This document shows positions 20,486 through 31,989 of a stretch of DNA of 64,000 nucleotides, one piece after another. A program made the position numbers and the translations under genes. Source of the DNA: Zhengitettix transpicula (lineage: Eukaryota; Arthropoda; Insecta; Orthoptera; Tetrigidae); NCBI GenBank assembly GCA_037074705.1, contig CM073593.1, positions 17,923,001 through 17,987,000 on the forward strand, read 5' to 3'. Below the pieces are notes generated by a model, which made no database searches, was not told where the DNA came from, and saw only the letters and a list, made by a program, of their open reading frames with translations. Each line of letters starts with the position of its first letter. Position 1 is the first letter of the stretch.

Positions 20486-20890
20486 AGCTTCGTTACAGCG
20501 ATGAATACATTAGTGCTGACATCTACTGATGTATCTATGTACACCTTTTTCAGCTTTTCATGTACCTAGGATACAATAATGCAACATCCACAATCATGGA
20601 CCCATGTATATCGAACTCAAACCATACAGTTGTGGTTCTACTACATTATAAAAAGTTAGCATTTACGTTCTGAAACGGTTATATGTTGCATGTATGCAGT
20701 TATTCAAATATTGAATTATCTTTGCTGCAGCTGTCAATAAAAATGATCGTCAATCCTGAAAATGGAAATGGGAAAGTCAATTATAATTTTGAGGGTCAGT
20801 GTCACGATAATGAATATTGGTACTGTGAAATATTTAGGATTATTAATACTAATGGTAGCAAACGTTGTCCCAACTGGCAGCTTCTTGTAC
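20486..20890. other. No gene recognised
   Basis: AT-rich sequence with short frames (69-72 codons) lacking motifs. Confidence 0.35.
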
Positions 20891-20899
20891 TTGGTCTGT

Positions 20900-21190
20900 A
20901 AATTTCCTTCTCGGAAATCATTATTTTTTCATCACTCATTATCAATATCTTCTTATTTCAACCTTCAAGTCTTCTAGCAGCTGTAGTCTATTTCTTCTTC
21001 CACGACCTGTAATTCCTTTCACGTGCCCTTCGAAAATGTGAAATAAAAAATTTCTCCTGAGGATGTAGCGTACAACTCTTCCCCCCCTCCCCCCTCATTT
21101 ACACTTCACAGAACCTCTTCAAATTTTTCATGTCTGTCCATTTTATTTTTTTCAATGATTCACAATTCATAAGCAATGAACTAAGTTGGA
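20900..21190 (-). pseudogene. LINE ORF2 C-terminal relic
   Basis: In shifting minus-strand frames the order KIKWTD.....EEVL, then RRNFLFHIFEGHVKGITGRG and RRNRLQLLEDLKVEIRRY can be read. Insect LINEs commonly end with a segment of the type WTD...NEEVL...GHV..G...GRGRRR...L.DLK. At least two frameshifts and several stops are present. It is a short dead fragment without the RT core. Confidence 0.55.
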
Positions 21191-21239
21191 GTGTTAATAT
21201 AGGTCATCTCTAATTTCAGGTATAATTTCCACTGTTTTG

Positions 21240-22340
21240 TTTTTCAGGCCATAAAAATATTATTCTTATATTTATGTCATTTTATGAATTGATCTTCGAT
21301 TAATATTCTTTGTATGCTTTTTATAATTACAGTACTACCTTTACGTCCATTATATTTGGGCGTTTCACATTTCAGAAATGAATCACATACGTCAATGTCA
21401 GACACTTTGCAAGAGTGTACGCTGCTGCCTCCAGTTGACTTAGGAAGTTGTTACTGTAGTGGATTGGAGGAGAATGTTTGAGAAATCGCGCCAAAATCAA
21501 AATATTCACATAACTAACTTATTTAAGGAGAAAAAAAATACAAGGCATTACGTATTGAACCACTCGTGTATGTCTCTAAAGAATGTTCGCAGGAACATTT
21601 CTATTCATGACTTGTGTTATCTATTATACATAATTAATTAGTTATGCATTAAGTTAAGTATTTACAAAAAAAATGCTTGTTGTCTGAATAAAACAGACAT
21701 GGTGAATCATCTAAACTAAAATGGTCATTCTAAAGTCAACTAGTAAAGTTAACAGTGTTGTTATTCTCATACGAAGACCGGGAACCGTGCTAGTCCTTCG
21801 TTAAGGCTAATTAAAAATATAAATGAGTTATTTCCTGTACTTGAGAATAGAACATAATATTTTGAGACGGACATTCATGGGGTATTGAGCGTACGTAAGG
21901 CGTGACCTCGACCGACGCAGTGAGAGGGCTAATTGAGATTGGCACACACGGTCGGATATGAGATGTTCTCTGAGCACGACGACTAGATGCAAATTACCTG
22001 ATTGAATCGCGGTAACGTGTTGTTTGGGGCACTGCTGCGTAACGGAAGCCTCACTTTGATCTAACGGGCGACGGGTAACGATGTTAGCGGACACCTGACG
22101 CTTAGGCTGATACAAAACGTCTGCTGCTGTTATCTGCCAACGGGGGATCATATGAAAGATCGTTTTACCGCTTTGAGTTAGGCAATCAGCCGGCTTATGG
22201 GAGTGATATCGTTATCATTCATGACTATGCGATAACAACATCATTTATACATCAACGCTACGCTCAGATGGTGTGCTTAATTATATAATAAGAAACATAG
22301 CCAATTCAGACAAAAAAGTGATGACACTAGTGTGGTATAT
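21240..22340. other. No gene confirmed; higher-GC block 21850-22190
   Basis: Between 21850 and 22190 the sequence is clearly less AT-rich and holds a 107-codon minus-strand frame (21828-22151, MIPRWQITAADVLYQ...). It has no recognisable domain, no match to the window's repeats and no obvious splice sites. It could be unique regulatory DNA, a decayed exon or an unrecognised repeat. Confidence 0.25.
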
Positions 22341-22342
22341 AT

Positions 22343-23662
22343 TGTAATGATTAAAGGACATTTAAGAGTTAATAATTAAAAACTATTGAACTGAATTGTT
22401 ACCGGATAACACACAAAGATACAATAATGAACGAGAATATTGAACAGGCAAGGTATTGTTTGGACTTGGCGCGCGTAAATTGATGGAGTGAGCAGTCAGC
22501 CACGAGACATTGCAGAGTACGGAAGAAATTAAAAATTTATCAGAGAGAAATTAGCTGTATTAGGAATAGTTGAGAGGAAGAAAAACTTTAATAAGTAAAG
22601 TAGAAGCAGGCAGCAGTAAAAACGACAGAAAGTTTTTGTAAGCTAAATCAACGGGACGTATTATGAAAAGCAAAGTTGGACGGAATTATTAGTCACTCAG
22701 AAAAGTCTCTGAGTATTACTTCAAATTATCCGGAGAGTCAACGAGGAGAAATTCTGAGGGTTGCCGTCAATAGTGAAAAGTCAAATAGTCAAAACAGTGT
22801 AAATTCAGTGTAACTTGGCCTGTTCGTAATATTGTTCGAAGTGAAATTTTTTTTTAGGGTAACAGGCTACATGAGGGTAATCCACAACTCCCCTTTAATA
22901 GGATAGGAAGTGATCTGAAAGGGGGGATGCGGAAGGGTAGAGGAAGGTAGCCAAGGGTTAACTACCCGGCATTCGCAAAAAGTAATGCAGGGAAAACCCT
23001 AAAAAAAACATGCATTGAGTGCTTGTCCCACGCCCTTCCGATAGCGGGAGAAGAGTTTGCTGTGGGGACAGAGCATTCCCTTCTACAGTTTAGGAGGCAG
23101 CTGGCCGACCATTCCAATGGGAATAGCGAACAACTCTTACCGTATACCCAAGGTCTGTGACCCCAGGAACATACACCTCTCAGAATAGGCAGAGGTGCCT
23201 CGACTTGTGGGAACCTTAGTTCAAAAACGGAGAGGAAAAGGCATCCCCAAAGGTAGCCCCTTCGTATCTCTCCTACAAGGTTCTGCCTGCGAGAGAACAT
23301 CCCTCGCAGGTACTGCCTGCGAGAGAATAGCCCTCGCAGATTTATGGCTCGAGGTGAAAGTTTTGTTTTTAGGGCAACAGGCTACATTTTGTCAATAGTA
23401 AATTGTAAAATAATTGTTTAAAGGGGGATTAAATGTTCTTTATTTAAAAGGCCCAGTAAAACCCTCAGATAAGAAGAAAATTTCAGTTATTTATAATAAA
23501 TTGTTGTAAAGATCGGCGAGTAATTTTTTTGTAAATGTAAAGTATTTGTGTATAAATAAATTAATTGTTGGGTTAGTTGTAATGAATTTTTATACATGCT
23601 AGTTTTTCGTCATATTAATTTCATGTCATGTCAATTTTTGTTAATTATTATTAGGTATTACA
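22343..23662 (+). mobile_element. TA-inserting LTR-like element, copy 3, split by SINE-A
   Basis: TGTAATGATTAAAGG (22343) to TTAGGTATTACA (23662). It is collinear with the other copies outside the 22847-23385 insertion: the block TTTAAAAGGCCCAGTAAAACC near 23447 corresponds to TATCAAGCCCAGTTACGACC in copy 2, and AATAAA lies near 23556. Net length without the insertion is about 790-800 bp. The left flank is only a short TATATA, so the TA tract is weaker here than at other sites. No PBS-like motif was found. Confidence 0.6.
22847..23385 (-). mobile_element. SINE-A family copy 4, nested in LTR-like 3
   Basis: The plus strand starts with a T-run and AGGGTAACAGGCTACATGAG and ends past the 5' head of the element, which here includes two tandem hairpins of CTGCGAG...CTCGCAG (23278-23342). 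The flanks GAAGTGAAATTTT and GAGGTGAAAGTTTT look like a diverged target duplication of about 14 bases. A second AGGGCAACAGGCTACAT directly follows the right flank, so element-like sequence is present on both sides. Confidence 0.8.
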
Positions 23663-23867
23663 ATATATTATCAATTTTTTGTCCGAATTGGTATTCTTTC
23701 TTATTCATTATTTCCAATCAGACGTGGCTAATTACATATTAAAACCTTTTCTCGATGAGATACATTATTTACAAAGAATATTAACATTACAAATTTCGAC
23801 TATGTGTTATATACGATGGCTATTGAACACCATTCCTTTCATGAATTGAAATTATTTCATTTATTGA

Positions 23868-24040
23868 CGGGATCCATTGGTTAAGTTAAAGAGGGTTAAG
23901 AATTACAGGAATTCTTAGCGAGGGAGAATCTGTAGTCAGCTAGAAGAAACATAAGATGAAAGAAATAGGCAAAAGAAAAAAATACAGCAAGAAGGTCTGG
24001 GAAACCAACGTTTCAAATCGTATACAATACCGAAATGAGA
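23868..24040. repeat. Dispersed repeat R5, copy 1
   Basis: Shares with 25885-26050 the series GGGAT.CCATTG, TTAAGTTAA, CTTAGCGAGG, GAAATAGGCAAAAGA and AAAC.AACGTTT-like blocks. Copy 2 additionally forms a 45-bp hairpin with its downstream flank; copy 1 does not. No coding content seen. Confidence 0.55.
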
Positions 24041-24122
24041 ATATAACGCAAAACGTTTGAGATTTCAACTGTAATTGTGCGGCTGTGTCCCTCCAGGCTC
24101 TGGTGTTTTTCCCCCCAATCAC

Positions 24123-24151
24123 CTGACGAAAGGAACAAGGATCCTGGAAAC
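24123..24151 (+). ncRNA. Hammerhead-ribozyme-like core
   Basis: CTGACGA (24123-24129), A, AGGA, loop ACAAGGA, TCCT, G, GAAAC (24147-24151). Both conserved strands of the hammerhead core (CUGANGA and GAAA) are intact and a 4-bp stem II can form, though it is flanked by an A-G mismatch. Stem III would have to be very short, as in minimal hammerheads of Penelope-like elements and retrozymes. Relatives at 18490 and 24410 share flanking sequence, so this is a repeat family. Cleavage is not shown. Confidence 0.45.
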
Positions 24152-24162
24152 GTTTTGAGATT

Positions 24163-24790
24163 TTTTGATATGATTCATATATTCCATTAGTTCTCGTATG
24201 AGGAAATAGGGTATGTCGTTATATAAAATTACAATATAATTATTGGATGCAGTTAATAAAAATTATAAGTTAACATAAACATAAATAAAAATTGGGAACA
24301 CAAACTCCCTTGTCCAATGTAGCTAAAAGTGCAATATAGTAGTAATAATAATAATTAAAATTCTTTAACAATATGAGTTTGGTCAACTGACCAGTTCAGT
24401 TGTGTCGCTCTAGGATCTTCTTAGCACCCGAATAAAGGCACAATGATCTCAGACACGTTGTGTGTTATTGATATTTTCACTTATGTTGTCTGTAGTTGGC
24501 TATCTTTCTTATTATTAATTTTCAATCAGACGTAAAATTATTTAACGTTCCTAAGGATATAATATAATATTTACAGTGTTTAAACAAATTCAATACGCAC
24601 TAAGTAAAAAAATTAAAGTGTTAAATATCATAAAATATAGAATTACACATCACAAGAATATAAATAGAAAACCTGACACACGAACATTATGAAGAAACAC
24701 TTAAGACGTACAAGTTTTATACACGAAACAGAGCGACAATGAATCTTCCCTTCTGTAGAAACTCCAGCCAGTATATGAAATAAACAAAAT
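24163..24790 (+). repeat. Dispersed repeat R3, copy 2, with 178-bp insertion
   Basis: Collinear with 9245-10150 (minus that copy's own insertion). Matching blocks: GAGGAAATAGGGTA, TTATTGGATGC, CCCTTGTCCAATG, TTCTTTAACAATATGAG, then after the insertion ATATTTACAG, AATTCAATACG, CATAAAATATAGAATT and ACGAAACAGAGCGAC. Sequence from 24377 to 24554 is absent from copy 1. Confidence 0.7.
24377..24554 (+). mobile_element. 178-bp insertion carrying a decayed hammerhead-like motif
   Basis: Its limits are defined by comparison with R3 copy 1, where the flanks are continuous. It contains CCCGAATAAAGGCACAATGA and then CAGACACGTTGTG, an eroded version of the 24123 core. It also holds the module TTTGTCTGTAATTGG-like plus CTATCTTTCTTATTATTAAT and CAATCAGACGTAAA. 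That module recurs near 23680, 24830, 27590, 27845, 28360 and 41940. It looks like a short non-autonomous retroelement; no tail or clear target duplication was seen. Confidence 0.55.
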
Positions 24791-25149
24791 AAAGAGAAGA
24801 AAAGACCAAAGTCTGGTATTTATATCATCACTTGATTTTGTCTGTATTTTGGCTATTTAATCTAATTTTTATAATCTCTTAGACAGATCACTCGGAAAAA
24901 CAGAAAAACTGACTACAACGATCGCAAACCGCGGTGGAAGACGTCTGGCAAGTTTAGGCTGGATGAAGTAGAGAATTATAGATAGAAAATAGTTAAGTAA
25001 TCGGGCAAACGAATGGCTTGACAGCCAATATACGAAGTATAGGTAAATTAAGATTTAATGATCTGTAAAGATGGGAAGACAAAGAGCCTCCGTTTTTAAT
25101 CCAATCCAGTTTCGAAGTGGGTATCCAATTATAATTAAAAAAGACAGCC

Positions 25150-25665
25150 AATAGATTTTTTTTAGTGTAACACGATACATGAGGGTAATCCACATGGTGG
25201 CAACTCCCCTTAAGTAGCACAGGAAGGGATTTGAAAGGGGGGATACAGAATGGTAGAGGAAGGTAGCCAAGGGTTAACTAGGGCCCCCGGGCTATGGATT
25301 AAGGATCATACCCGGCATTCGTCTAAAAGTGATGCAGGACAAATCCTCGTATCAGGTAGGTCGGGCAGTAGGTACTTGACCCACGCCCTTTCAATGGTGG
25401 AAGAGGGGTTTATTGTGGGATCACAGCATTCTCTTCTCCGTGCCTCGACCAGTTTAGGAGGCAGCTGGCCGACTGGATCAATGGATACACCGAACAACTC
25501 TAACCATATGCCCAAGGTCTATGACCCCGGAACATTCACCTCTAAAAAGAGGCCAGGGTTCCTCGATTTGTGGGAACCTTAGTTCAAAAACGGAGAGATA
25601 CAAGGCATCCCCAAAAGTAGCCCTCTCCGTCTTTCCTAAAAGGTTCTGCCTGCGATAACTAGCAA
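25150..25665 (-). mobile_element. SINE-A family copy 5
   Basis: Plus strand runs from TTTTTTTTAGTGTAACACGA to TAAAAGGTTCTGCCTGCGA. It has all the central blocks of the family (GGTAGCCAAGGGTTAACTAG, CCCACGCCC, GGAGGCAGCTGGCCGAC). The head hairpin region is missing, so it is slightly 5'-truncated. No clear target duplication was found. A 110-codon plus-strand frame and a 69-codon minus-strand frame overlap it and are repeat-borne. Confidence 0.8.
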
Positions 25666-25884
25666 TTCTTCAGGCTTTTTTGCAGTTAAATCATCGACAA
25701 ATTTTATTGTAGACTTTCATTATTACGCCAAAGGGAAAATCCAGGGAGATGCTAACGCAAACAGTGGTCGCGATGACCATCCGGTCATTTGTATAATGTT
25801 ACTTTCATCTTCTCCTATAAAAAAAATAATTCACTATGACTGAATAATTTTCCTGAAATATTAATGTAGTGTAAAGATATATAT

Positions 25885-26097
25885 CGGGATTTCCATTGCC
25901 TAGATTGGTTTAAGTTAATGAGGTCTATGAATAACAGAAGTTGAAAAAGGAACTTTTAGCGAGGCAGAATAAAGGATAAGAAATAGGCAAAAGACAAAAA
26001 ATATAGTAAGTAGGATTGGAAAACAGACGTTTAGAATAGTAAATAATACAAACATAGACCTCATTAACTTAAACCGATCTAGGTAATGGAAATCCCG
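25885..26097. repeat. 45-bp inverted repeat around R5 copy 2
   Basis: 25885-25929 and 26053-26097 are reverse complements with two mismatches (CGGGATTTCCATTGCCTAGA... against ...AATGGAAATCCCG). The loop is about 123 bases and is R5 sequence. In R5 copy 1 the right arm is absent, so the inverted arm was acquired in this copy. A recent fold-back duplication is likely. Confidence 0.9.
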
Positions 26098-26268
26098 ACA
26101 GTAACTTACACTAACAACAATTTTGATGATTATTTTACAATTACAAATTTGTTTCAATATTTCGGCATGTTTCGAAACAGAACCTAAGACATAAAATGAT
26201 AAATTATTCACAAAAAATTCAAAACTTTATTTAGGATCTGACAATGTCATTGTCGAAATGTACGGAAA

Positions 26269-29200
26269 TCTATATAATAAAAAAGGATGTATATTTGTAT
26301 GTATGTATGTATGTATGTATGTATGTATTTACGTTGTTCTTTATACAAATTTTATCGCGTGGACAGAATTCAACAAAAATTGGTATATATATTCTGCCAA
26401 AATCGAGAACCGGTACTGTGGGGGTGACAAACCCATAGCATAAAGGTGGAAAGAATTGTAGTTGAATTATTTTTGCGAATTTTCCCATAAGAGTTAATGT
26501 TATTATTTAGTGTTAAATTACTGCGCGCCAAGAGACCGTGACGTCACGTACGTTGGCGAGACATAAAATATAGTTCCCTTTTTCGTAATGAAATAAAGCT
26601 GAAATATATTGAATAAATAAAAAGTATAATTTTATTCAGTAATACTGCATCAAATACTGCATCAAACTGTAATAATACTACTTTGTTCTCCTTGCGGAAA
26701 ATGTAAGTTAATTTTCGTGCGCATAATAAGTGAGACTACCAGCTGATTACATTGTGGATGTAGTTATCAATTTCATCAGCATAATCTTTCGTAATGACTG
26801 AATACAGATGGACAGTTATATCTTGCTATACACAAGTATACACAAGAGTATACTTAAGTATTCTATTCGTAAAGAGATTCAAGGTATGGTAATGATACTA
26901 TAAAATTCAATGAATTTCTTAACCTTTAAATTAACATCGGTCGAAAGTATGTACGGGACTAGGAACATTTACATTGAATTATAAGTGTAATTACTGTACT
27001 TTATGCAACGTATTTCTCAAAATAATAAGTTTAATTATAACCAGCAACAATATGAAAAGTTTTACAATCCGTCCAACTAATGTTGTTAAAAAACTTGACT
27101 TTTAACGGGGCATATTTAACGGGATCACGGACCAATTATATCTTGTGCCCAATTATATCTTTCTACATTCACTGGAGGAGACTAAGAATGATGGAAAACA
27201 CAATCCCTAATACTTCTTAATCATTATAATTTGATAGATTTTAAATCTGCATAAACTGACGTATTCTTGAAGTGAAATTCATGAAAAAAATGTGGTTATG
27301 TATGTATCATTATAATTTCACATATTTCATTCTAAATGTTTAAAGTCTAAGGGAGTAATTCCAAGTGAGAACTGTTAAATATAAATTTTGTGCAATATCG
27401 TTAATATTTTCTATTTGAGAGTTGACGCATATCGTAATGTATTGCATTCCTTATACAATGCTACCAACGTCAGAGAGTAGAATCCACCAAAGGATACTTT
27501 GACTCCTTTCAGTTATATATGGTTATATTCATAACGGTTTTGGTTGTATACCACAAATGTAGCGGTGTATGTTTTACACAAAAGAAGTCATGATATACAT
27601 TACTCTATTTTCTTATTATTAATTTATAAAACAGATGTAAAAATTTTCATTTTAGAAATATGATTTTTTTAAATAGGAGACAGTGATATTCAATATTTAA
27701 TATTTATACACACACACATATATATATATATATATAATTCAATAAATAAATAAATACATATATATATATATATATATTAGATATAGGCTCATATCATCAT
27801 TTTTATGAAGTAGGTTTTGTAGCCAAATACTGACAAAAAGAATTGATGATATACATTTGTCTGTAATTGGATAATACTTTTATTATTAATAATTTTAAAA
27901 CAGATGTAAATTTATCATTTTAGAAATTTTTGAAATTAAGTTGTTTCAAATGTGACATAGTCAAAATTATTAACTCATTTGGTTACAAATGATCAGCTGA
28001 CTAACATTCAGGCAACAGAATTTGTGACTGGTTTGTAATAATTCAGGATTATTTAATCACTTATGGCTATTTACAAATTCATATATATACACTAACTTAT
28101 TTGGATTGATAATCAGCCAGAGAGTAGATGACATACCATAAATCTGTATAAGGTATATGTATATACATTACTTAAAAGACTTCCCAAATTTGTATATATA
28201 TAATTTTTCCAGCTGAAAGTTATGTTAATAATATTTTTCAATAAATATATATATTAGGTATAGGCACATATCCTCATTTTTATGAAGTAGGTTGTTTTAT
28301 TATTCATATAGCTCTATTTTGAATTTTTATATTTTAACTATAAGAAACATACAAAATAAGTGATGAGATACATTTGTCTGTATTAGGATATTTTTCTTAT
28401 TATTAATTTACAAACAGATGTAACAGATGTGAAATTTTCATTTTAGAAATAAATATTTTTTAAATATTAGACAGTTAATAATAATGTTCATCATACATAT
28501 ATATATATATATACTAACTTATTTGGATAGGTAACGAGCCAGGGTGTAGATGGCCTACCATAAATCTGTATACGGTATATATAATTTATTAATGTATTTT
28601 ACTTAAAAGACTTCCAAAACTTATATATAAATAATTTTTCCAGCTCAAAGTTATGCTTTCAATTGTTTACTTTGCATTGTTGCTTAGAATTGTAAAAAAT
28701 TACATATGTGAATTTAAAAGGCTCTTCCCAAATTTGGAATCTAAATTAATGTTTACTATGCCCAAAAATCATCTGATTTAGATAAAATTTATGAAATTCA
28801 ATATACTATCCCATTTGGATAGTAAAAAAGTACAGAGATCAGATTACGTGATGAATGTTGATGTGATTCAGTTACATAAAAATATCCGAAAAATACATGT
28901 TTACCGGCAGTTTAAATATATTTCTGGAACAATGAAATTAATAAAATTTCTCTACATGTTCTCCGTGTTTAATTTCAACCCCTTTTGGGATTGGGAGGGG
29001 AGCTCCCCTTATGGGTTTGGGGTGGAGTGGCATTACATAAAAATAATGCAAAAGCAATCAAGATTGGAGTCGAATTCAGGGTTATGTATGTCACTGAATT
29101 TGATTATGACATTCTCTTTAATCCCCAGGCACGGGCACGGACGGGGTGGAATTTTTAAAAAGTATTAAATCGTCGATATTAACGTGGAATAAATAAATGT

Positions 29201-29875
29201 CAGGGCCATTAGCGTTGATAGTATTTCTACCGATGTTGTTTGTAAAATTTCAACCCCTTTCAGCGTGAGAGGGGAGAACGCTTAAGGGTGGGGGAAATAT
29301 TCTAACATCCTACGACAACCGATATTTGATTCGGATAAATATTTTTGGGGGTCAAAGAGTTGATAATGTTTCTAGCAATTTATATTTTTTCAACCCCTTA
29401 GATCATGGTAAAGGAGCACCCATAGGGTAGGTATGGAAGGGCGTTACAAGGAAATAACGGGAAGACAACCGAGATTGGAGTCAAAACCAAGGTTATGGAT
29501 GTCGCCGAGTTAAATTATGACAACCAATTTGCTCATTTAACCCACAGGATTTGGGTGGTTAGGGGTGGATATTTTGAAACATGCAATCACGGCGGTTATT
29601 AGCGTAGAATAAATATTCTCAAGGGTTAATTAGATTGATTGTATTTCTACTGATGTTGTGTGTGTAAAATTTCAACCTTTATCTTGCAGAGCTCAAGGAG
29701 TATATTTAAGAAGAAATTAGGAGGTATGTTTGTTGCGACTGATGCAATAAAATTCAATGTATTTTATAGATTTTCAATTAATGCACTATCGGTCTTAACA
29801 ATGTACGGAACAGTTAGATTTACTTTTTCGGTTTTATATAAATAAGTACACGGGCAACGCCGGGCACCCAGCTAG
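26269..29875 (+). mobile_element. 3.6-kb Helitron-like element
   Basis: Starts TCTATATAATAAAAAAGG directly after A and ends CACCCAGCTAG directly before T, the Helitron rule (5'-TC, 3'-CTRR, insertion between A and T). A short GC-rich hairpin-capable sequence (GGGCAACGCCGGGCACCC) precedes the CTAG. A TATG repeat near the 5' end and the last 45 bases are shared with the 583-bp unit at 60881-61463. The interior holds degenerate tandem modules (27580-28680) and diverged copies of the roughly 275-bp monomer (28960-29690). No Rep/helicase coding sequence is visible, so it is non-autonomous. Part of the interior could be later insertions. Confidence 0.7.
27580..28680 (+). repeat. Degenerate tandem modules inside the 3.6-kb element
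   Basis: Three module types recur in order: GATATACATTTGTCTGTA...TTATTATTAAT...CAGATGTAA (near 27590, 27843, 28358), ATAGGC.CATATC.TCATTTTT (27785, 28260) and ACTAACTTATTTGGAT...ACCATAAATCTGTATA (28091, 28513). Spacings of 422, 475 and 515 bases suggest an original unit of about 0.45 kb that later decayed. (TA)n tracts interrupt it. Confidence 0.65.
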
Positions 29876-31572
29876 TGTATAATAATAAACAAATATTTCA
29901 GAAAATAAAAGGAATTAGCTCATTCTCTTTTCCACAATTATTAAATAGTTATTAATGAAGTATAAAAATCAACAACTTACGCTAACATTAATTTACAAAA
30001 TCACATCAGAAGGGTGTTGAAATTGTATGCAAAGTGTAAACGCACTGCGTAATACTAAAATAAAGCATATATAAATGAAAAAACAAAACAGTTGTCAGAG
30101 ACAGAAATACTTATGATTAGTGACATTTCTCGTAATGAGTAGTGCCAAGCGTCTGAGTTTTAGGGAGGCCAATAACCTATTATTTTTTAATTTTCTCTGT
30201 CGTTAATGAATATTTTAGCTTAAAGACATGAATTAAGATTGTAACAGAACATTCTTAATTGATCATTATTTTAAAGCAAAGTACCAGTGATTCAGGAGAT
30301 AATGAGAGCTGTTAATATTAATCATTTTAATTGAAGCAGTGAGTTTTTTTAACATTTCATTATTTATTACAGTAAAATAAAATTTTTCCTGCAAATTTGT
30401 TTTATGGAGGTCGAGCTGAAACATTTATTTTAATTATTTTTTTAAAGTAAAATGAATATTAAATTTTTATCTTTAATAACTACAAAATTACCGAGCTTCT
30501 TCTTTTTTTAGAGCTCATTGTAACTTATCTTAAAAATTTGACGTTTATAAAAACCTAGCCTACTCTTACTTCGCTTTATCATGTCAAACAGAAAAGAGCG
30601 TACTTGATAAATAGATTCTAATTCACTGCCTCAAAATGTGTTACAAATCTTAATTTCACTGAAGTTATTTTCAAAATGTACAAATTTTATGTCTGCTCCG
30701 TTACTTTTCTGTAATAACAAGATTTGATTTCGTAATACAAATTACGCTTCAATATTTTCTCTCTCAATTAACGGCGATCATTTCAACGACATTTCTATCC
30801 AACGCATGATTTTCAGACAGACTAGACTAAAACAAAACTCTAAAAAGAAATTGTAATGCTGAGTGTTTTTGCGCTGTTGACATTTTACAGCTCCATCAAG
30901 TGACTCAAGACATTCTCTCTAATGTAAAAATCTTTGATCGAGGCATCTCAGGGGCTATGAACGTTTTCGGGGCCGTAAAAGCTTGGATCAATTTACCGGT
31001 CCCCTATTTAGTAACAAGGTAGACTTCTCCTCAGAACGAATTCCTGGACACTAAATTATTTACTTTTAACCATCTATTCTAAGAGTATGAAAAATAAGTA
31101 GAATTATATTCGAGCACAAACAAATACTTAATAATTTCTTACATTATATTATTTTTCTGTCACCGATGCTTTATGTCATAACAAATCCTATAGAAACATT
31201 ATGGTAAAAACCAAAAACTTCATCAAATTATTTGTTAAAGTAAGAGAAGTTAATGATAATAATATTGTATAAATTATGAAAATTCGCATTTAGTATTTGT
31301 AAATAGTTGAAATAATAGCAGCATAACGTCAGTAAACCTCATGAAATAACTTAATATATTTCAACGCATAATTGATATATAAAAGAAGTACTTTCAATTT
31401 TGCCAACTGTCTTCAGCTCAATTCTGACAGAGCAAATATTGGAATAGTGTTTTACATTCCTCCTCTTACAATGGAGACCAGAGATCTTGTTGTAAATTGG
31501 GTATCGAAATTATAGACTTACAATTAATTAAGTATTTCATGTAATGGATAATGATAAAGTTAGTTCTTATTA
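29876..31572. other. AT-rich stretch, no gene seen
   Basis: Very AT-rich with no open frame, repeat end or structured RNA that I could support. Confidence 0.55.
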
Positions 31573-31985
31573 TCAAATAAATAAAATAGATTGTTTGTGT
31601 GTATATGTGAGTGTATTTGTACGTTACGCATACAAATTTGACCAAATTTTTTACACATGTTCCTTTATAAACGGATACAAACACTCTGGGGATAAAAAAT
31701 CACTACCACCCCGAGGGGTAGGGTGGAACGAATTGGAAATATTCAAACTAGTTAAAACGGTTGATATTTGCGTCGAATAAATATTTTACGAGGGACAATT
31801 AGTTTGATAGTGTTTTCCCAATGTTGTTTGTGTATAATTACCCCTTTATGTATTGGACGTGACCGCCATTAGGGTATGATACTCTAAAATAACGCGGACA
31901 CAACAGAGATTGGAGAAAAATCCTGGGTTATGGATGTCGTTGAGTGCAATTATGAAAATACGGGCAATGCCGTGCACCCATAATG
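31573..31985 (+). mobile_element. Short Helitron-like unit (one monomer)
   Basis: Starts TCAAATAAATAAAATAGA after A, followed by the TTTGTGTGTATATG head, one copy of the roughly 275-bp monomer (GATATTTGCGTCGAATAAAT ... GGGTTATGGATGTCGTTGAG) and a decayed terminus ACGGGCAATGCCGTGCACCC without CTAG. About 410 bp, non-coding. Confidence 0.6.
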
Positions 31986-31989
31986 CGTT

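Noticed and set aside
26296..26330. TATG/CATA repeat as a CRISPR-like or regulatory array
   Set aside because: It is a simple tetranucleotide microsatellite within the Helitron-like head, present also at 60.9 kb.
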